A DNA stretch of 64,000 nucleotides. Origin: Desulfotruncus arcticus DSM 17038. GTDB lineage: Bacteria; Bacillota; Desulfotomaculia; Desulfotomaculales; Desulfallaceae. The notes beneath the pieces are model-generated. The model had not been told where the DNA came from and ran no database searches. It saw only the letters and a list, made by a program, of their open reading frames with translations. The position numbers were made by a program, and so were the translations under genes. The stretch spans positions 1 through 64,000 of the forward strand of contig NZ_FOOX01000021.1 of the NCBI RefSeq assembly GCF_900113335.1, read 5' to 3'. Shown here in pieces: positions 25,202 to 34,272 of this stretch. The first letter of the stretch is position 1; each line of letters begins with the position of its first letter.

Positions 25202-26470
25202 ATGAGCATCATTTCTGAATTGTTAATGAATATTCCCGTCCCTAAAATGGTTAGAATAAAACAAAAATTCGATAGTTATGCTTTGGAAAATCCGGTGCTT
25301 AAATTGGAGCAGGAATTAAATAAAACTGGTGGAATTGAGCGGGTAAAGCCGGGCCAGCAAGTGGCAATCGGCGTGGGAAGCAGGGGAGTTGCGAACATTG
25401 CCGTCTTGGTAAAAAAACTCGTGCAAATGGTGCAAAAGGCCGAGGCGCATCCATTTATCGTTCCCTGCATGGGCAGTCACGGTGGAGCCACTGCCGAGGG
25501 ACAAAAAGAGGTGTTAGCCGGCCTGGGGGTAACTGAGGAGGCGATGGGGGCCCCTGTTCGCTCTTCCATGGATGTTGTAATGCTCGATCAACTACCCAAC
25601 GGTCTGCCTGTATACGCCGATAAAAACGCTGCAGAGGCCGATGCCATGATCGTTATTAATCGCGTAAAACCTCATACCGCTTTTCGTGGCCCGGTTGAAA
25701 GCGGAATCATGAAAATGATCAGTATCGGGCTGGGCAAACAAAAGGGAGCTGACGCCTGCCACCGGTTGGGGTTTAAACATATGGCGAATAACGTCCCCCA
25801 AACGGCTAAAATTATGCTGAGCAAACTTCCTATCATATTTGGCATTGCCCTGGTGGAAAACGCAAATGATCAAACCTGTATAGTGGAATTATTACCGGCT
25901 GAAAAAATAGAAGAAAGGGAGGTTGAACTGCTAAAAAAGGCCAAGGCTTGCATGCCGAGAATATATTTTGATCAGATTGATGTGCTGGTGATTGATTATA
26001 TTGGTAAGAATATTAGCGGAGACGGTATGGACCCAAATATTACAGGCCGCTATCCAACCCCGTATGCTTTCGGCGGGCCGCAAGTATCGAAAATGGTGGT
26101 GTTGGCTCTTACCTGCGAGACGGAAGGTAATGCCAACGGGCTGGGGACTGCTGATTTTGCCTCCCAGCGGTTGGTAAGCGCTATGAATAGGGAAGTAACT
26201 TATGCTAACGGTCTAACATCCACAGTATGTGCACCGACTAAAATTGCTACTACGTTGGAAAATGACTTATATGCAATTAAAGCCGCCATCAAGACATGTA
26301 ATATATTGGATTATACCAAATGCCGTTTAGTCCGAATCAAGAACACTTTGAGTCTCAGTGAAATTGAGATTTCAGAGGCCATGTTGAAAGAAGCTGAAAC
26401 AAACGTTAATATTGAAATTATGACAGAACCTTATCATCTCTGTTTTGACGGCCAGGGAAATTTATTTTAA
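25202..26470 (+). CDS. LarA-like (DUF2088) nickel-pincer-type isomerase/epimerase
   Basis: A 422-residue protein with the lactate-racemase N-terminal domain pattern: AIGVGSRGVANI, then FIVPCMGSHGGATAEGQ, then NRVKPHTAFRGPVESGIMKM, with the His/Lys residues expected around the nickel-pincer cofactor. LarA homologues racemise or epimerise 2-hydroxy acids, including sugar acids. No larB, larC or larE gene for cofactor synthesis is in the window. Located between kdgK and the IclR regulator, it likely epimerises an aldonate at C2 so that one dehydratase can use it; this is inference. It has a good ribosome site, and its 3' end lies 46 bp before the regulator start. Confidence 0.72.
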   Translation: MSIISELLMNIPVPKMVRIKQKFDSYALENPVLKLEQELNKTGGIERVKPGQQVAIGVGSRGVANIAVLVKKLVQMVQKAEAHPFIVPCMGSHGGATAEGQKEVLAGLGVTEEAMGAPVRSSMDVVMLDQLPNGLPVYADKNAAEADAMIVINRVKPHTAFRGPVESGIMKMISIGLGKQKGADACHRLGFKHMANNVPQTAKIMLSKLPIIFGIALVENANDQTCIVELLPAEKIEEREVELLKKAKACMPRIYFDQIDVLVIDYIGKNISGDGMDPNITGRYPTPYAFGGPQVSKMVVLALTCETEGNANGLGTADFASQRLVSAMNREVTYANGLTSTVCAPTKIATTLENDLYAIKAAIKTCNILDYTKCRLVRIKNTLSLSEIEISEAMLKEAETNVNIEIMTEPYHLCFDGQGNLF

Positions 26471-26516
26471 GCATCTTTCAACTTTGTCAACACCCGTACC
26501 TAAGGAGGGTATTGAT

Positions 26517-27293
26517 GTGGGAAATAATGGGACCAAGGTCCAGTCATTGGATAGAGCTTTCCAATTGATAGATATAATTGCAAATTCCCCGGAAGCCCCA
26601 ACATTAAATACGATTACCCAGCTAGCCGGTTTACCCAAACCGACAGTTTACCGGATTTTGTCCAGTCTTGAATCCTGGGGATATGTTGAACTGAGCAAGA
26701 ATAAATGCTATAAACTTGGCGTTAAATTTTTGCAATTGGGAGCGCAAATGCAGCATGAATTAGATATTAGAAAAATTGCCCACCCGTATTTGCAAGAATT
26801 GAACAACATCACCAAGGAAACAATTTTTTTGGGGATAATGTATAAGGGACGGGGCTTATATGTAGATAAATTAGATGGACATTATTCTATAAGATTGGTT
26901 TCCCAGGTTGGGTCACTTAATTATTTGCACAGTACTGCTTTGGGTAAATGCTTGCTGGCCGATATGACTGAAGGAGAAGTAGATTTACTTTTGACCAAAT
27001 ACGGTATGCCTACTTTAACGACAAAAACAATCACCAACAAAGATGTTTTAATAGCGCAACTTAAAAATGTTAGAGAGAACGGGTATGCCATTGATGACGT
27101 AGAAAATGAAGAAGGGGTTCGCTGTGTGGCAGCTCCGGTCAGGGATCATGAAGGAAAAGTGGTAGCGGCGATCAGTATTTCAGGTCCGTCTTCAAGGATA
27201 ACTAACGAATCAATAAATGGCCACTTAAAAGCGGTTTTAATAGAATCCGCTCAAAAAGTATCCGCTTCTTTAGGATACAGGGCATTTATTTAA
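26517..27293 (+). CDS. IclR-family transcriptional regulator (KdgR-like)
   Basis: About 259 residues. An N-terminal winged helix (residues about 10-70, with TPTVYRILSSLE-like recognition helix: LPKPTVYRILSSLESWGYVE) is followed by the IclR effector domain (IRLVSQVGSLNYLHSTALGK, then ENEEGVRCVAAPVRDHEGK). In-frame upstream ATGs reach 26445, inside the LarA-like gene. The GTG at 26517 has an excellent ribosome site (AAGGAGGG, 7 nt away), so I choose it. IclR members of the KdgR type repress sugar-acid genes and release DNA on binding KDG-like effectors. The two palindromes at 7942 and 21327 are its probable operators. Confidence 0.88.
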   Translation: MGNNGTKVQSLDRAFQLIDIIANSPEAPTLNTITQLAGLPKPTVYRILSSLESWGYVELSKNKCYKLGVKFLQLGAQMQHELDIRKIAHPYLQELNNITKETIFLGIMYKGRGLYVDKLDGHYSIRLVSQVGSLNYLHSTALGKCLLADMTEGEVDLLLTKYGMPTLTTKTITNKDVLIAQLKNVRENGYAIDDVENEEGVRCVAAPVRDHEGKVVAAISISGPSSRITNESINGHLKAVLIESAQKVSASLGYRAFI

Positions 27294-27399
27294 AATACCT
27301 GTTATATCGTTTTATATGATAATGTTGCGTTTTGCCTTTTTAATACGTCTCCGCATTTGGGCATGAAGTAAATGAATTAATTAGTAAAGGAGATGTTGA

Positions 27400-28434
27400 A
27401 TGAGTATGCTAAAAGTGGCTATCAACGGCTTTGGACGGATCGGAAGAAATGTATTGAGGGCTGCTATTGAAAAGGGATATTTGAACACTTCAAATGCCCC
27501 GGTTAAAATTGTGGCCGTCAATGATTTAACTGATCCGGATATGCTGGCTCACTTGTTTAAATATGATTCAGTGCATGGTAAATTACCGGTGGAAGTGCAG
27601 GCCGGTAAAAACAGTATTATTGTCAACGGCCAAGAAATCAAAGTGTATGCTGAAGCTGATCCGGCAAAACTGCCTTGGGCAGAACAGGGGATAGATGTGG
27701 TGTTGGAATCCACCGGCCGGTTTAGAACGGCGGAAAGTGCCCAAAAGCATCTGCAGGCCGGGGCTAACAAGGTAGTTATCACTGCTCCGGCCAAGGGCGA
27801 GGATATTACAATTGTGATGGGGGTTAATCATCACTTGTACCAGCCGGAAAAACACAACATTATATCCAACGCTTCATGTACTACCAATTGCCTGGCGCCG
27901 GTGGCCAAAGTGCTGCACGAACAGTTTGGCATTGTCAGGGGTATGATGACTACCGTGCACTCTTTTACCAATGACCAGCGCATTTTGGATCTGCCGCATA
28001 AAGACAGGCGCCGGGCCAGGGCTGCGGCTCTAAATATTATTCCTACCACAACGGGGGCAGCCAGTGCGGTGGCACTGGTCATGCCTGAATTAAAGGGCCG
28101 GCTGAACGGCATGGCTATGCGGGTACCTACCCCCAACGTATCCGTGGTGGACCTGGTATGCGAACTGTCCAAGCAGGTTACCGAAAAAGAAATAAATGAA
28201 GTGCTGCAGCAGGCCGCTGCCGGTGAACTGCGGGGGATTATGGACTTTACTTTAGAACCGCTGGTTTCCAGAGATTTTAACGGCAATCCCCATTCTTCAA
28301 TTGTTGACGGACTTTCCACTATGGTGGTTAAGGATAATATGGTTAAGGTTGTAGCCTGGTATGATAACGAGTGGGGCTATTCCAACCGGGTTTTGGATTT
28401 AGCAGTATACATGGGGCAGTGTAATGTACAGTAA
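27400..28434 (+). CDS. gap: Type I glyceraldehyde-3-phosphate dehydrogenase
   Basis: A 344-residue phosphorylating GAPDH. The cofactor motif is [14 protein letters not shown], and the Asp in VAVNDLTD favours NAD. The catalytic cysteine lies in [12 protein letters not shown], and the partner His in the [11 protein letters not shown] region. The ribosome site AAAGGAGA precedes the ATG. It directly follows the sugar-acid region. That would let the glyceraldehyde-3-phosphate made by Eda enter lower glycolysis. No other glycolytic gene (pgk, tpi) follows, so a dedicated catabolic copy is possible. Confidence 0.95.
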   Translation: MSMLKVAINGFGRIGRNVLRAAIEKGYLNTSNAPVKIVAVNDLTDPDMLAHLFKYDSVHGKLPVEVQAGKNSIIVNGQEIKVYAEADPAKLPWAEQGIDVVLESTGRFRTAESAQKHLQAGANKVVITAPAKGEDITIVMGVNHHLYQPEKHNIISNASCTTNCLAPVAKVLHEQFGIVRGMMTTVHSFTNDQRILDLPHKDRRRARAAALNIIPTTTGAASAVALVMPELKGRLNGMAMRVPTPNVSVVDLVCELSKQVTEKEINEVLQQAAAGELRGIMDFTLEPLVSRDFNGNPHSSIVDGLSTMVVKDNMVKVVAWYDNEWGYSNRVLDLAVYMGQCNVQ

Positions 28435-28476
28435 TGCGCCGGACAGTTCGAGCATGAGTGAAAGGGGGGCTTGTAT

Positions 28477-28572
28477 TTGAGTACAGTGACAATTATGGAG
28501 GCAGGGTATGAAAACTGTCATCAGGTAATTGAAAAGATATTTCAGTTGTTTCCCTTAGCCATTGCTTTTTAA
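28477..28572 (+). pseudogene. Truncated DUF362-like gene start
   Basis: A TTG behind AAGGGGGG opens MSTVTIMEAGYENCHQVIEK and reaches a stop after 31 codons. This resembles the first residues of DUF362-type proteins (xVxIxxAxYExCxxxV). The reading breaks where IS4-like sequence begins at about 28565. The gene was probably cut by the element. The assignment rests on a short segment. Confidence 0.4.
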
Positions 28573-29040
28573 CCGGCTGACAAAACGAGTTCCATTTTCG
28601 CAGTAATAGTCAAATTTTTTATAATCCATGTACCCTCGGTTGAAGACATTTAATGCATCATTTTCTTCTATTACCAGGGCGTCCATCTGGGCCTTCAGAA
28701 GGCCTGGCTGGCGTAATCAGAGCTTTATTGGGTATAACACCATCTTTATGGAATTTCAAACGCAAGTGAAGTTTTACACCGCCTTTGATTTCCCCAATTC
28801 CGCCCAAGGGTAACGGCTAAGACAAAGACTGATAGTAGAGGAATCAATAAGATTGATTCCGTCCAACTTCTTGGCAGATTATGAAAACCTAACTTTTTAC
28901 CAGCTTCTAGTTTTACGGCTTTAAACAGTTGCTGAATTACTTCCGGTGTATACATCTTAACCTGCGAGAAATCTGTGAAGCACTGATCGAATTTAGGTCG
29001 ATTGCCTGACTTAATACCACCGTTGTTTTTGTGCGATATA
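28565..29040 (-). mobile_element. Degenerate IS4-family transposase fragment
   Basis: Read on the minus strand, several frames give transposase pieces in order. They are GNRPKFDQCFTDFSQV, a VIQQLFKAVKLEAG segment, DGINLIDSSTISLCLSRYPW (first DDE aspartate region), IKGGVKLHLRLKFHKDG and EENDALNVFNRGYMDYKKFD (second aspartate region), ending at VSRLKS. The N-terminus, part of the middle and the whole C-terminal third with the catalytic Glu are missing. At least three frameshifts are needed. No terminal repeats are visible. It is a dead remnant. Confidence 0.82.
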
Positions 29041-29042
29041 TC

Positions 29043-29291
29043 ATGCTGGCACTAAGTGCCAGGGAGGAGAAGGATCCTAAGACTCTTGGCGAGCTGTTTT
29101 ATCTGTGCTGCGATGAAATTGAGGATATTTGCTTTGCCGAAGCTATTCTTCTAATCATGGAACTTTTGGCCTCCACGTTGAGCAAAGAATTTCTTTTGTT
29201 CGAAGAGCAAGTTCAACAATTTTTAGATACGTTTTTTAAACAACTGCCTGCTTTTCTGAAAAGTTCGCTTCACAAAAGGATTGTTGCTTGA
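29043..29291 (+). pseudogene. Short conserved-looking ORF, probably a C-terminal gene fragment
   Basis: An 82-residue acidic helical protein (AREEKDPKTLGELFYLCCDE, ending SSLHKRIVA). It has no clear ribosome site and begins exactly where the IS4 remnant ends, so it may be the 3' part of a gene cut by the element. I do not recognise the family. It could be an intact small protein, but context argues against that. Confidence 0.4.
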
Positions 29292-29389
29292 TACTAATTA
29301 GAACCCAAATGCTTAATTATTAAGGCCTTGAGCTTATTTTAAAGGTGCGAAAGTTGAGTTAATAATAGATTAAGTAAGGAGGAGGAAAT

Positions 29390-30121
29390 ATGTTGCAAGA
29401 AAAGGTTGCTTTAATAACAGGCGGGGGAACGGGTATAGGACGTTCAATAGCTCTTAGGTTAGCCAAAGCTGGTGCCAATATAGTTATCAACTATTCCCGC
29501 TCAGAAAAGGAGGCTTTTGATACTAAAAAAGAGATAGACGGAATGTTTCAAAAATGCTTGGTCTATCGGGCAAACATTGCACAAGATGCTGAAGTTAGGG
29601 TTATGGTTAAGAGAATTATTAACGATTTTGGCCGTCTAGACATCTTGATTAATAACGCAGGTATGACATATTTTATTGAACATAATGATTTGGAGGGTCT
29701 TAAAGACGAACATTGGGATCAAATAATGGACGTTAATGTAAAAGGCATGTTTCATTGCTGTCGGGCCGCTGCTAAACATCTAAAAGACAATAATGGTTGT
29801 ATAATTAATATTGCATCTATAGCTGGCATTACAGGATTAGGTAGTTCAATAGCTTACGCAGCTTCAAAGGCTGCAGTCATAAACATTACGAAATCGCTGG
29901 CTCGTGTCCTTGCTCCAAAAGTACGAGTAAATAGTATAGCACCGGGCGTCGTGGAAACACGTTGGATTGAAGGTCAAGATCTCAATAAACTAGCGTCGGG
30001 GACACTTCTAGGCAGAAATGCTTATCCAGATGAAATCGCAGATGTAGCTTATGCACTTATTGCTAATGCTAAATTTGTCAACGGTCAAACCATTGTTGTA
30101 GATGGGGGATCTATTATTTAA
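29390..30121 (+). CDS. Short-chain dehydrogenase/reductase
   Basis: A 243-residue SDR with TGGGTGIGRS, the NNAG motif, the catalytic IASIAG serine and YAASKAA tyrosine-lysine, and a C-terminal VDGG segment. It most resembles 3-oxoacyl-ACP reductase-type enzymes. It has a strong ribosome site (AAGGAGGAGG). It stands alone between decayed sequences, more AT-rich than the SDR at 14756, so it is likely a separate acquisition. The substrate is unknown. Confidence 0.87.
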   Translation: MLQEKVALITGGGTGIGRSIALRLAKAGANIVINYSRSEKEAFDTKKEIDGMFQKCLVYRANIAQDAEVRVMVKRIINDFGRLDILINNAGMTYFIEHNDLEGLKDEHWDQIMDVNVKGMFHCCRAAAKHLKDNNGCIINIASIAGITGLGSSIAYAASKAAVINITKSLARVLAPKVRVNSIAPGVVETRWIEGQDLNKLASGTLLGRNAYPDEIADVAYALIANAKFVNGQTIVVDGGSII

Positions 30122-30249
30122 AAGAATTTCTATTTTTTTATTTTAAAAGTATACAAGTTAATTGTATAAAAAGTAAATATGATGAGCATAGCATTTATTA
30201 TAGTGGCTAAGTTTGTCAAGACAAATTTTTAGCCTTCTATAAGGTGATT

Positions 30250-30544
30250 TTACCTCCTCTTTTTGTGAGTATAAATTAGTAAATAATGGCTGTTAAGCAA
30301 TGAGGCCAGCGAGGAGGAATTTTTATTAGTTTTATTTTGGTCAATATATAAGTTCTCTCCGAAAAAGAAAGTTAATGGCTTATTTAGATGCTTAGCTAGC
30401 TTTTCAAGATCCTCAACTGAGATTTTTCGCCTGCCTAATTCATAAAACTATAGATTGCTCAGAACAATTAAGAATTAAGCCTAATTCCCTTTGGGTCAGA
30501 CCTCTATCCTCTCTAGCCAATCTAATTTTATTACCTATATTTAT
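30250..30544 (-). pseudogene. XRE-family helix-turn-helix regulator, start codon lost and frameshifted
   Basis: The minus strand encodes NIGNKIRLAREDRGLTQREL and GLILNCSEQSIV, an XRE DNA-binding domain. After a one-base shift near 30447 it continues YELGRRKISVEDLEKLAKHL, NKPLTFFFGEN and a polar tail, ending at TAA 30250-30252. The codon expected to be the initiator before NIGNKI is ATA instead of ATG (30542-30544). Both lesions make it inactive. It was probably a phage-like or toxin-antitoxin-type repressor. Confidence 0.72.
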
Positions 30545-30549
30545 TGACT

Positions 30550-30579
30550 GTGGATACGGCGATAAGCGGCCGTATCCAC
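30550..30579. terminator. Perfect hairpin downstream of the vanW-like gene
   Basis: An 11-bp stem pairs GTGGATACGGC (30550-30560) with GCCGTATCCAC (30569-30579), loop GATAAGCG. It lacks a U-tract on either strand but lies 91 bp past the minus-strand stop, so it may act as a terminator or 3'-end stabiliser. Confidence 0.45.
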
Positions 30580-30670
30580 CATATACAGCAGAGATAATCA
30601 AGGATAGTCATTCTTTATGTCGGAAGTTTTTGCGTCAAAAGGGCCTGTTCTCGACAGTGGCCCAGTCCTT

Positions 30671-32026
30671 TTATTTCGTTTCTGTCACATCTCCTGTGCC
30701 CATAAGGATTATTCGATGTTCCGGGGCATAGTAATCTTTGGAAACCAATTTTTTTGTTTCCCCGGGGGCTGTTTTGAAAACTTTATAAACTTTAGCAATG
30801 TAACCACGTTTGCCCGAGCTTAAGACCTTTTGCTGTCCCTTTCCCAGGGAAGCTTGCTTGCGGATAATTACCTTGGGGTCCAGCGGCGTTAATTCCGTTA
30901 ATATGTCAGCAAGGGGTTGGTTTTCATCTATAACGCCCCAAATCCTAACCGCAATGCCGTGATCTTCTAAATGCGCAGTGATAAATATAGAGTGTTCGCT
31001 GTTATTACGAAAACGCAAATCTTGTTGTCCGTACGCTACGGTGGCATCAAGGCCGGGGGCTACGTATGATACTGTTTTAGTGTGGGGGTGGCGTTCGATA
31101 ATTTCCAAGTTAGCTAACAACAGCGTGTTATATAGGGTGGAGGAAAGTTGACAGATTCCTCCACCGTATCCATCAACTACACGATCACCTTCAATTACCG
31201 GAGCTTTTTTAAAGCCATTGGCAGCGGTTCTTTCGCCTACCTGTTGATTATAAGAAAATACTTCTCCGGTCTTGACCAGGGTATTGTTAATGGCTTGTAT
31301 GGCCAGTTCTATGTTGTGCGTGCGGTTTTGCTGTGACAGGTCAAGTTTTGTTTCACACTCGCCCAATATGTTTTGCAGTGGCTTAAGGTCAGCGGCAGAT
31401 ACCGGAGCCGGATTCTTTTTGGTAACTAACTTTATAGTTGGAGATAAAGGCGGGCCTAATTTGCTTATCTTGGCAATTGAAGAGGGAATGTCCAGATTGA
31501 TCCCTTCTTGTTCCGGTATCACATGGCGTTCGTTATTTTCCCACTTGATGATGGCGCCGGTTGGTTTTCTATCTATCTGTTTTTTTAAGTCTTGCAGTTT
31601 GTCGGTCAGTTTTTGGGAATTAAACGTTAGTTCCAAGGGTATATTTAATCCGCTGCCCAGTAGTTTCATGTTATTGGTCAATGTTCTGGCGATACCTTGC
31701 GGCTGCTGCATATCTAACGCTTTATTTATAGCTTTTGTATAATTAAAGTGCGCATCAATGTCAACCAGGCTTATATGCATAATTTGGTTTCCCGCTTTTA
31801 AAACCAGTTGTTTTTCCAGTTCCGTATCAAAAGCATTTTGTAGGCGAGCTGCAGCCTCTTCAAGTTTAAGCCCGCCTATAGGAACTCCGTTGATCAATAC
31901 TCCTATAGGAATAGCTTGACCCGCCCGGTAATGGTTTATAGCTGACCAGGCCGCCAATGTTGTTGTGGTTTGTACGAATATTATTGAAAAAATCAATCCT
32001 ATTTTAAGGTAAGAAGGTATTTGCAT
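30671..32026 (-). CDS. VanW-family exported protein
   Basis: A 451-residue protein with an N-terminal hydrophobic segment (about 8-28) acting as signal or anchor. A peptidoglycan-binding-4-like region (about 35-230) is followed by the VanW domain (about 240-365; SYNQQVGERTAANGFKKAP, DGYGGGICQLSSTLYN). A G5-like beta segment (about 380-440) ends it. VanW proteins are widespread in spore-formers and linked to the cell envelope; their biochemical role is unsettled, and the name does not imply vancomycin resistance here. The ATG lies behind GGGGATAA. It lies 13 bp downstream of the PRC-barrel gene and probably shares its transcript. Confidence 0.88.
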   Translation of the reverse strand: MQIPSYLKIGLIFSIIFVQTTTTLAAWSAINHYRAGQAIPIGVLINGVPIGGLKLEEAAARLQNAFDTELEKQLVLKAGNQIMHISLVDIDAHFNYTKAINKALDMQQPQGIARTLTNNMKLLGSGLNIPLELTFNSQKLTDKLQDLKKQIDRKPTGAIIKWENNERHVIPEQEGINLDIPSSIAKISKLGPPLSPTIKLVTKKNPAPVSAADLKPLQNILGECETKLDLSQQNRTHNIELAIQAINNTLVKTGEVFSYNQQVGERTAANGFKKAPVIEGDRVVDGYGGGICQLSSTLYNTLLLANLEIIERHPHTKTVSYVAPGLDATVAYGQQDLRFRNNSEHSIFITAHLEDHGIAVRIWGVIDENQPLADILTELTPLDPKVIIRKQASLGKGQQKVLSSGKRGYIAKVYKVFKTAPGETKKLVSKDYYAPEHRIILMGTGDVTETK

Positions 32027-32039
32027 GTTATCCCCATAT

Positions 32040-32813
32040 TTATTTTACAAACATGGTTAATTCAACATATTTATCTACACGCATGGCCTGTTCAATTACT
32101 TCCTCAGTGATTACCGTACCTTCTGCAGCTACAATATTACCGTTGCTGTCAATAATCGTCTTGCTTACTTTTTTGCCTATCAGGTATTCGCGTTGCTTTT
32201 CACCAAAAATCTTTAACGGATCTTCAGTTTCATCGTCTTTATCAGCAGTCTGATTTTCTGTGGCGGTTTGAACTTTGGCCGGTGTGGGTTGAACCGGGGT
32301 GGTATCCTCTTGCTCCTGCAAATCCGATGTCAAAGCTATATTGGCATCCTCATTGACAATCAGGTACTTTTGCCCGTAAGTTATTATTTTTGCGACGGGA
32401 ATGATCCCGGCGGGCTCACTTTCTCCTTCGGCAGTTAATTCGCAGCCCTTAATTTCTCCTGTATGTTCATCGAAAAATATCTCTGTAACCTTACCGATGA
32501 GAAGCCCGTCGCTGGTCATGATGCGGGAACCTAAAACCGGCACATGGCTTTCCAACAATTTTACGGCATTTTCCACTTGGGAAACCAGTTGGATATTGGC
32601 TTTTTTTTCGGTAGTGACTGCATTATGCCCAATGGCAGATACATCGCTGAAAGCCAGAGTATATTTTTCCAGGTACCATTTTTCTCCTTCCAGCAGTAAA
32701 TAATCAATGGTACCATTGTTGGGATTGATTAGAAGGGAGTGCGCTTTCCCGATTAAATCCCCCTCTGTTATGGCCATCACAGGCAAGTTTAAAACATCTT
32801 TTGATTTCTTCAA
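32040..32813 (-). CDS. Double PRC-barrel domain protein
   Basis: A 257-residue cytosolic protein with two PRC-barrels, about 5-75 (LPVMAITEGDLIGKAHSLLI) and 95-165 (MTSDGLLIGKVTEIFFDEHT). A charged linker and a C-terminal domain (about 205-257, REYLIGKKVSKTIIDSNGNI) follow. The start is TTG, preceded by AGGAGGT. PRC-barrels mediate protein or RNA contacts, and in spore-formers similar proteins (YlmC/YmxH-like) are sporulation-linked. Encoded between the TPR-like and VanW genes with short gaps, it probably works with them at the envelope. Confidence 0.82.
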   Translation of the reverse strand: MKKSKDVLNLPVMAITEGDLIGKAHSLLINPNNGTIDYLLLEGEKWYLEKYTLAFSDVSAIGHNAVTTEKKANIQLVSQVENAVKLLESHVPVLGSRIMTSDGLLIGKVTEIFFDEHTGEIKGCELTAEGESEPAGIIPVAKIITYGQKYLIVNEDANIALTSDLQEQEDTTPVQPTPAKVQTATENQTADKDDETEDPLKIFGEKQREYLIGKKVSKTIIDSNGNIVAAEGTVITEEVIEQAMRVDKYVELTMFVK

Positions 32814-32827
32814 AAAGAATACCTCCT

Positions 32828-34018
32828 TTACGCGGCATTTTGTAAAATATTAATTTTATTTTTTATTTCATTAATAGTTACAACATCTAATTCACTCTGC
32901 CAGTTAATCAGTAATATCTTTAAAATTTCAGCTGCCTGCCAGGGTTGGTCGATTAACTTATAAATTTCACTGATTTCCAATAGTATCAGCACTGCCAGTT
33001 TGGAAGCGGGCTTTAGCTGCAATGCCGCATTAAAATTCTTTATGGCTTGCTCATAATGCCCGGTTTTTTTACTGGAAAAGCCGCTGACAATTAATTGCTG
33101 CAGGTTTTCCGGTTGGGTGTTATCTGGTATTGAGTCTTGGGTATCAGGAATATTATCTGTAGGCCCGGGTATTGTATCACTAATTGCGGGAGCATGGTCC
33201 GGTGCAGTTTCTGGCTGGGTAGTATTTGTTTTTAGGGAATCCAAGTCCGCTTCTTCCAGCAAAGGTTCCTCGGCGTTAGATTTTTCAACAGGGTCAAGGA
33301 CCTGACTGTCCCCTTCGTCTTCCGGTTTGTAATCAGGCTTGTCGATATCCTGGACATATTGGTTGGGCTTTAATTCTTCCTGGGGTAGTATTTCTTGATT
33401 AGTTTCAGTATCAGTTGCACCGCCTGTCAATTCGCACGGGGCTATTGTTGCCGTTGTTTCATGTGCATTAGCTTTCAACGATGAGAGCGGCGCTGCCGGT
33501 TGAGACACAGCTTGTTTAGACAAAGATGCTTCTGGTGTCCGGAATAGCTGGCTTTTATTCTCTTGAACAAATATAATTTTATCGGGTGTTTCCTGCACGG
33601 GCGGAACCTTTTGTTCCGCTGTCTCCAGTTTGTGAAGAGCGGTTTCCTCAAATATTTTTTCTTGCACTGCATCAGTGGGTGATACTGTTGCTGGCTGCTC
33701 GCTGCTTGTCCCCATATCCGGTCCGGTTATGATTTCGTTTAAAGCTTCTTTTTCTGCAACGTGTTTGGCGGGCTGTAATTTTTTATCCACCAGCGCCAGG
33801 ATAATGGCGCAAATTAATATAAAGCACAAAAGAAATCCTATAACCTGTGGATAGGATAAATGCGCTGCCATATAAGGAAAAAATATAGTGCATAGCAAAG
33901 AAATTATTCCTGTTATTACCAGTGCCGGTAAACTTAACGGAATAAAGTGCCGTATTAAAAACATAAAAATAAAAAACAGTAAGTTAAAGACGAAGATCGC
34001 TGTAATGAAGTCCAGCAT
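32828..34018 (-). CDS. Membrane-anchored TPR-like protein with acidic linker
   Basis: A 396-residue protein of three parts. Residues 1-77 hold two or three membrane helices (LDFITAIFVFNLLFFIFMFL start). Residues about 80-290 are a low-complexity linker rich in Glu, Asp, Pro, Thr and Gln. Residues about 300-396 are helical, with a TPR-like repeat (GHYEQAIKNFNAALQLKP). I do not recognise a named family. Two co-directional envelope genes follow, so a scaffolding role at the membrane is plausible. The AGGCAGG ribosome site precedes the ATG. Confidence 0.7.
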   Translation of the reverse strand: MLDFITAIFVFNLLFFIFMFLIRHFIPLSLPALVITGIISLLCTIFFPYMAAHLSYPQVIGFLLCFILICAIILALVDKKLQPAKHVAEKEALNEIITGPDMGTSSEQPATVSPTDAVQEKIFEETALHKLETAEQKVPPVQETPDKIIFVQENKSQLFRTPEASLSKQAVSQPAAPLSSLKANAHETTATIAPCELTGGATDTETNQEILPQEELKPNQYVQDIDKPDYKPEDEGDSQVLDPVEKSNAEEPLLEEADLDSLKTNTTQPETAPDHAPAISDTIPGPTDNIPDTQDSIPDNTQPENLQQLIVSGFSSKKTGHYEQAIKNFNAALQLKPASKLAVLILLEISEIYKLIDQPWQAAEILKILLINWQSELDVVTINEIKNKINILQNAA

Positions 34019-34272
34019 GTTTTACCTGCCTAAAGTTAAGTTTTTAGTAAAAATAGCTATTATAAGAAATTTCGATCTAATCCGAGAGATTTCCTTTAAT
34101 AACAAGAAATTATTTAATTTCTTGCCACACCTATCCAGACAAATATATCGGCAAAGAAATAGATCATGCTTCGTACATCTATCCTGTATTTATAAAGTCG
34201 AAAAAAAGCAAAACATATAATTTTAGTATCAGAGTAATTTATCTCCATCGAGCCCATAATAAGAAGTGAGGT

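Larger units (their letters stand above)
30122..30670. other. Intergenic region with a pseudogene and two hairpins
   Basis: The hairpin GGCTAA...TTAGCC at about 30205-30234 follows the SDR and may terminate it. The rest holds the XRE pseudogene and the hairpin at 30550-30579, annotated separately. No intact gene is present. Confidence 0.5.
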
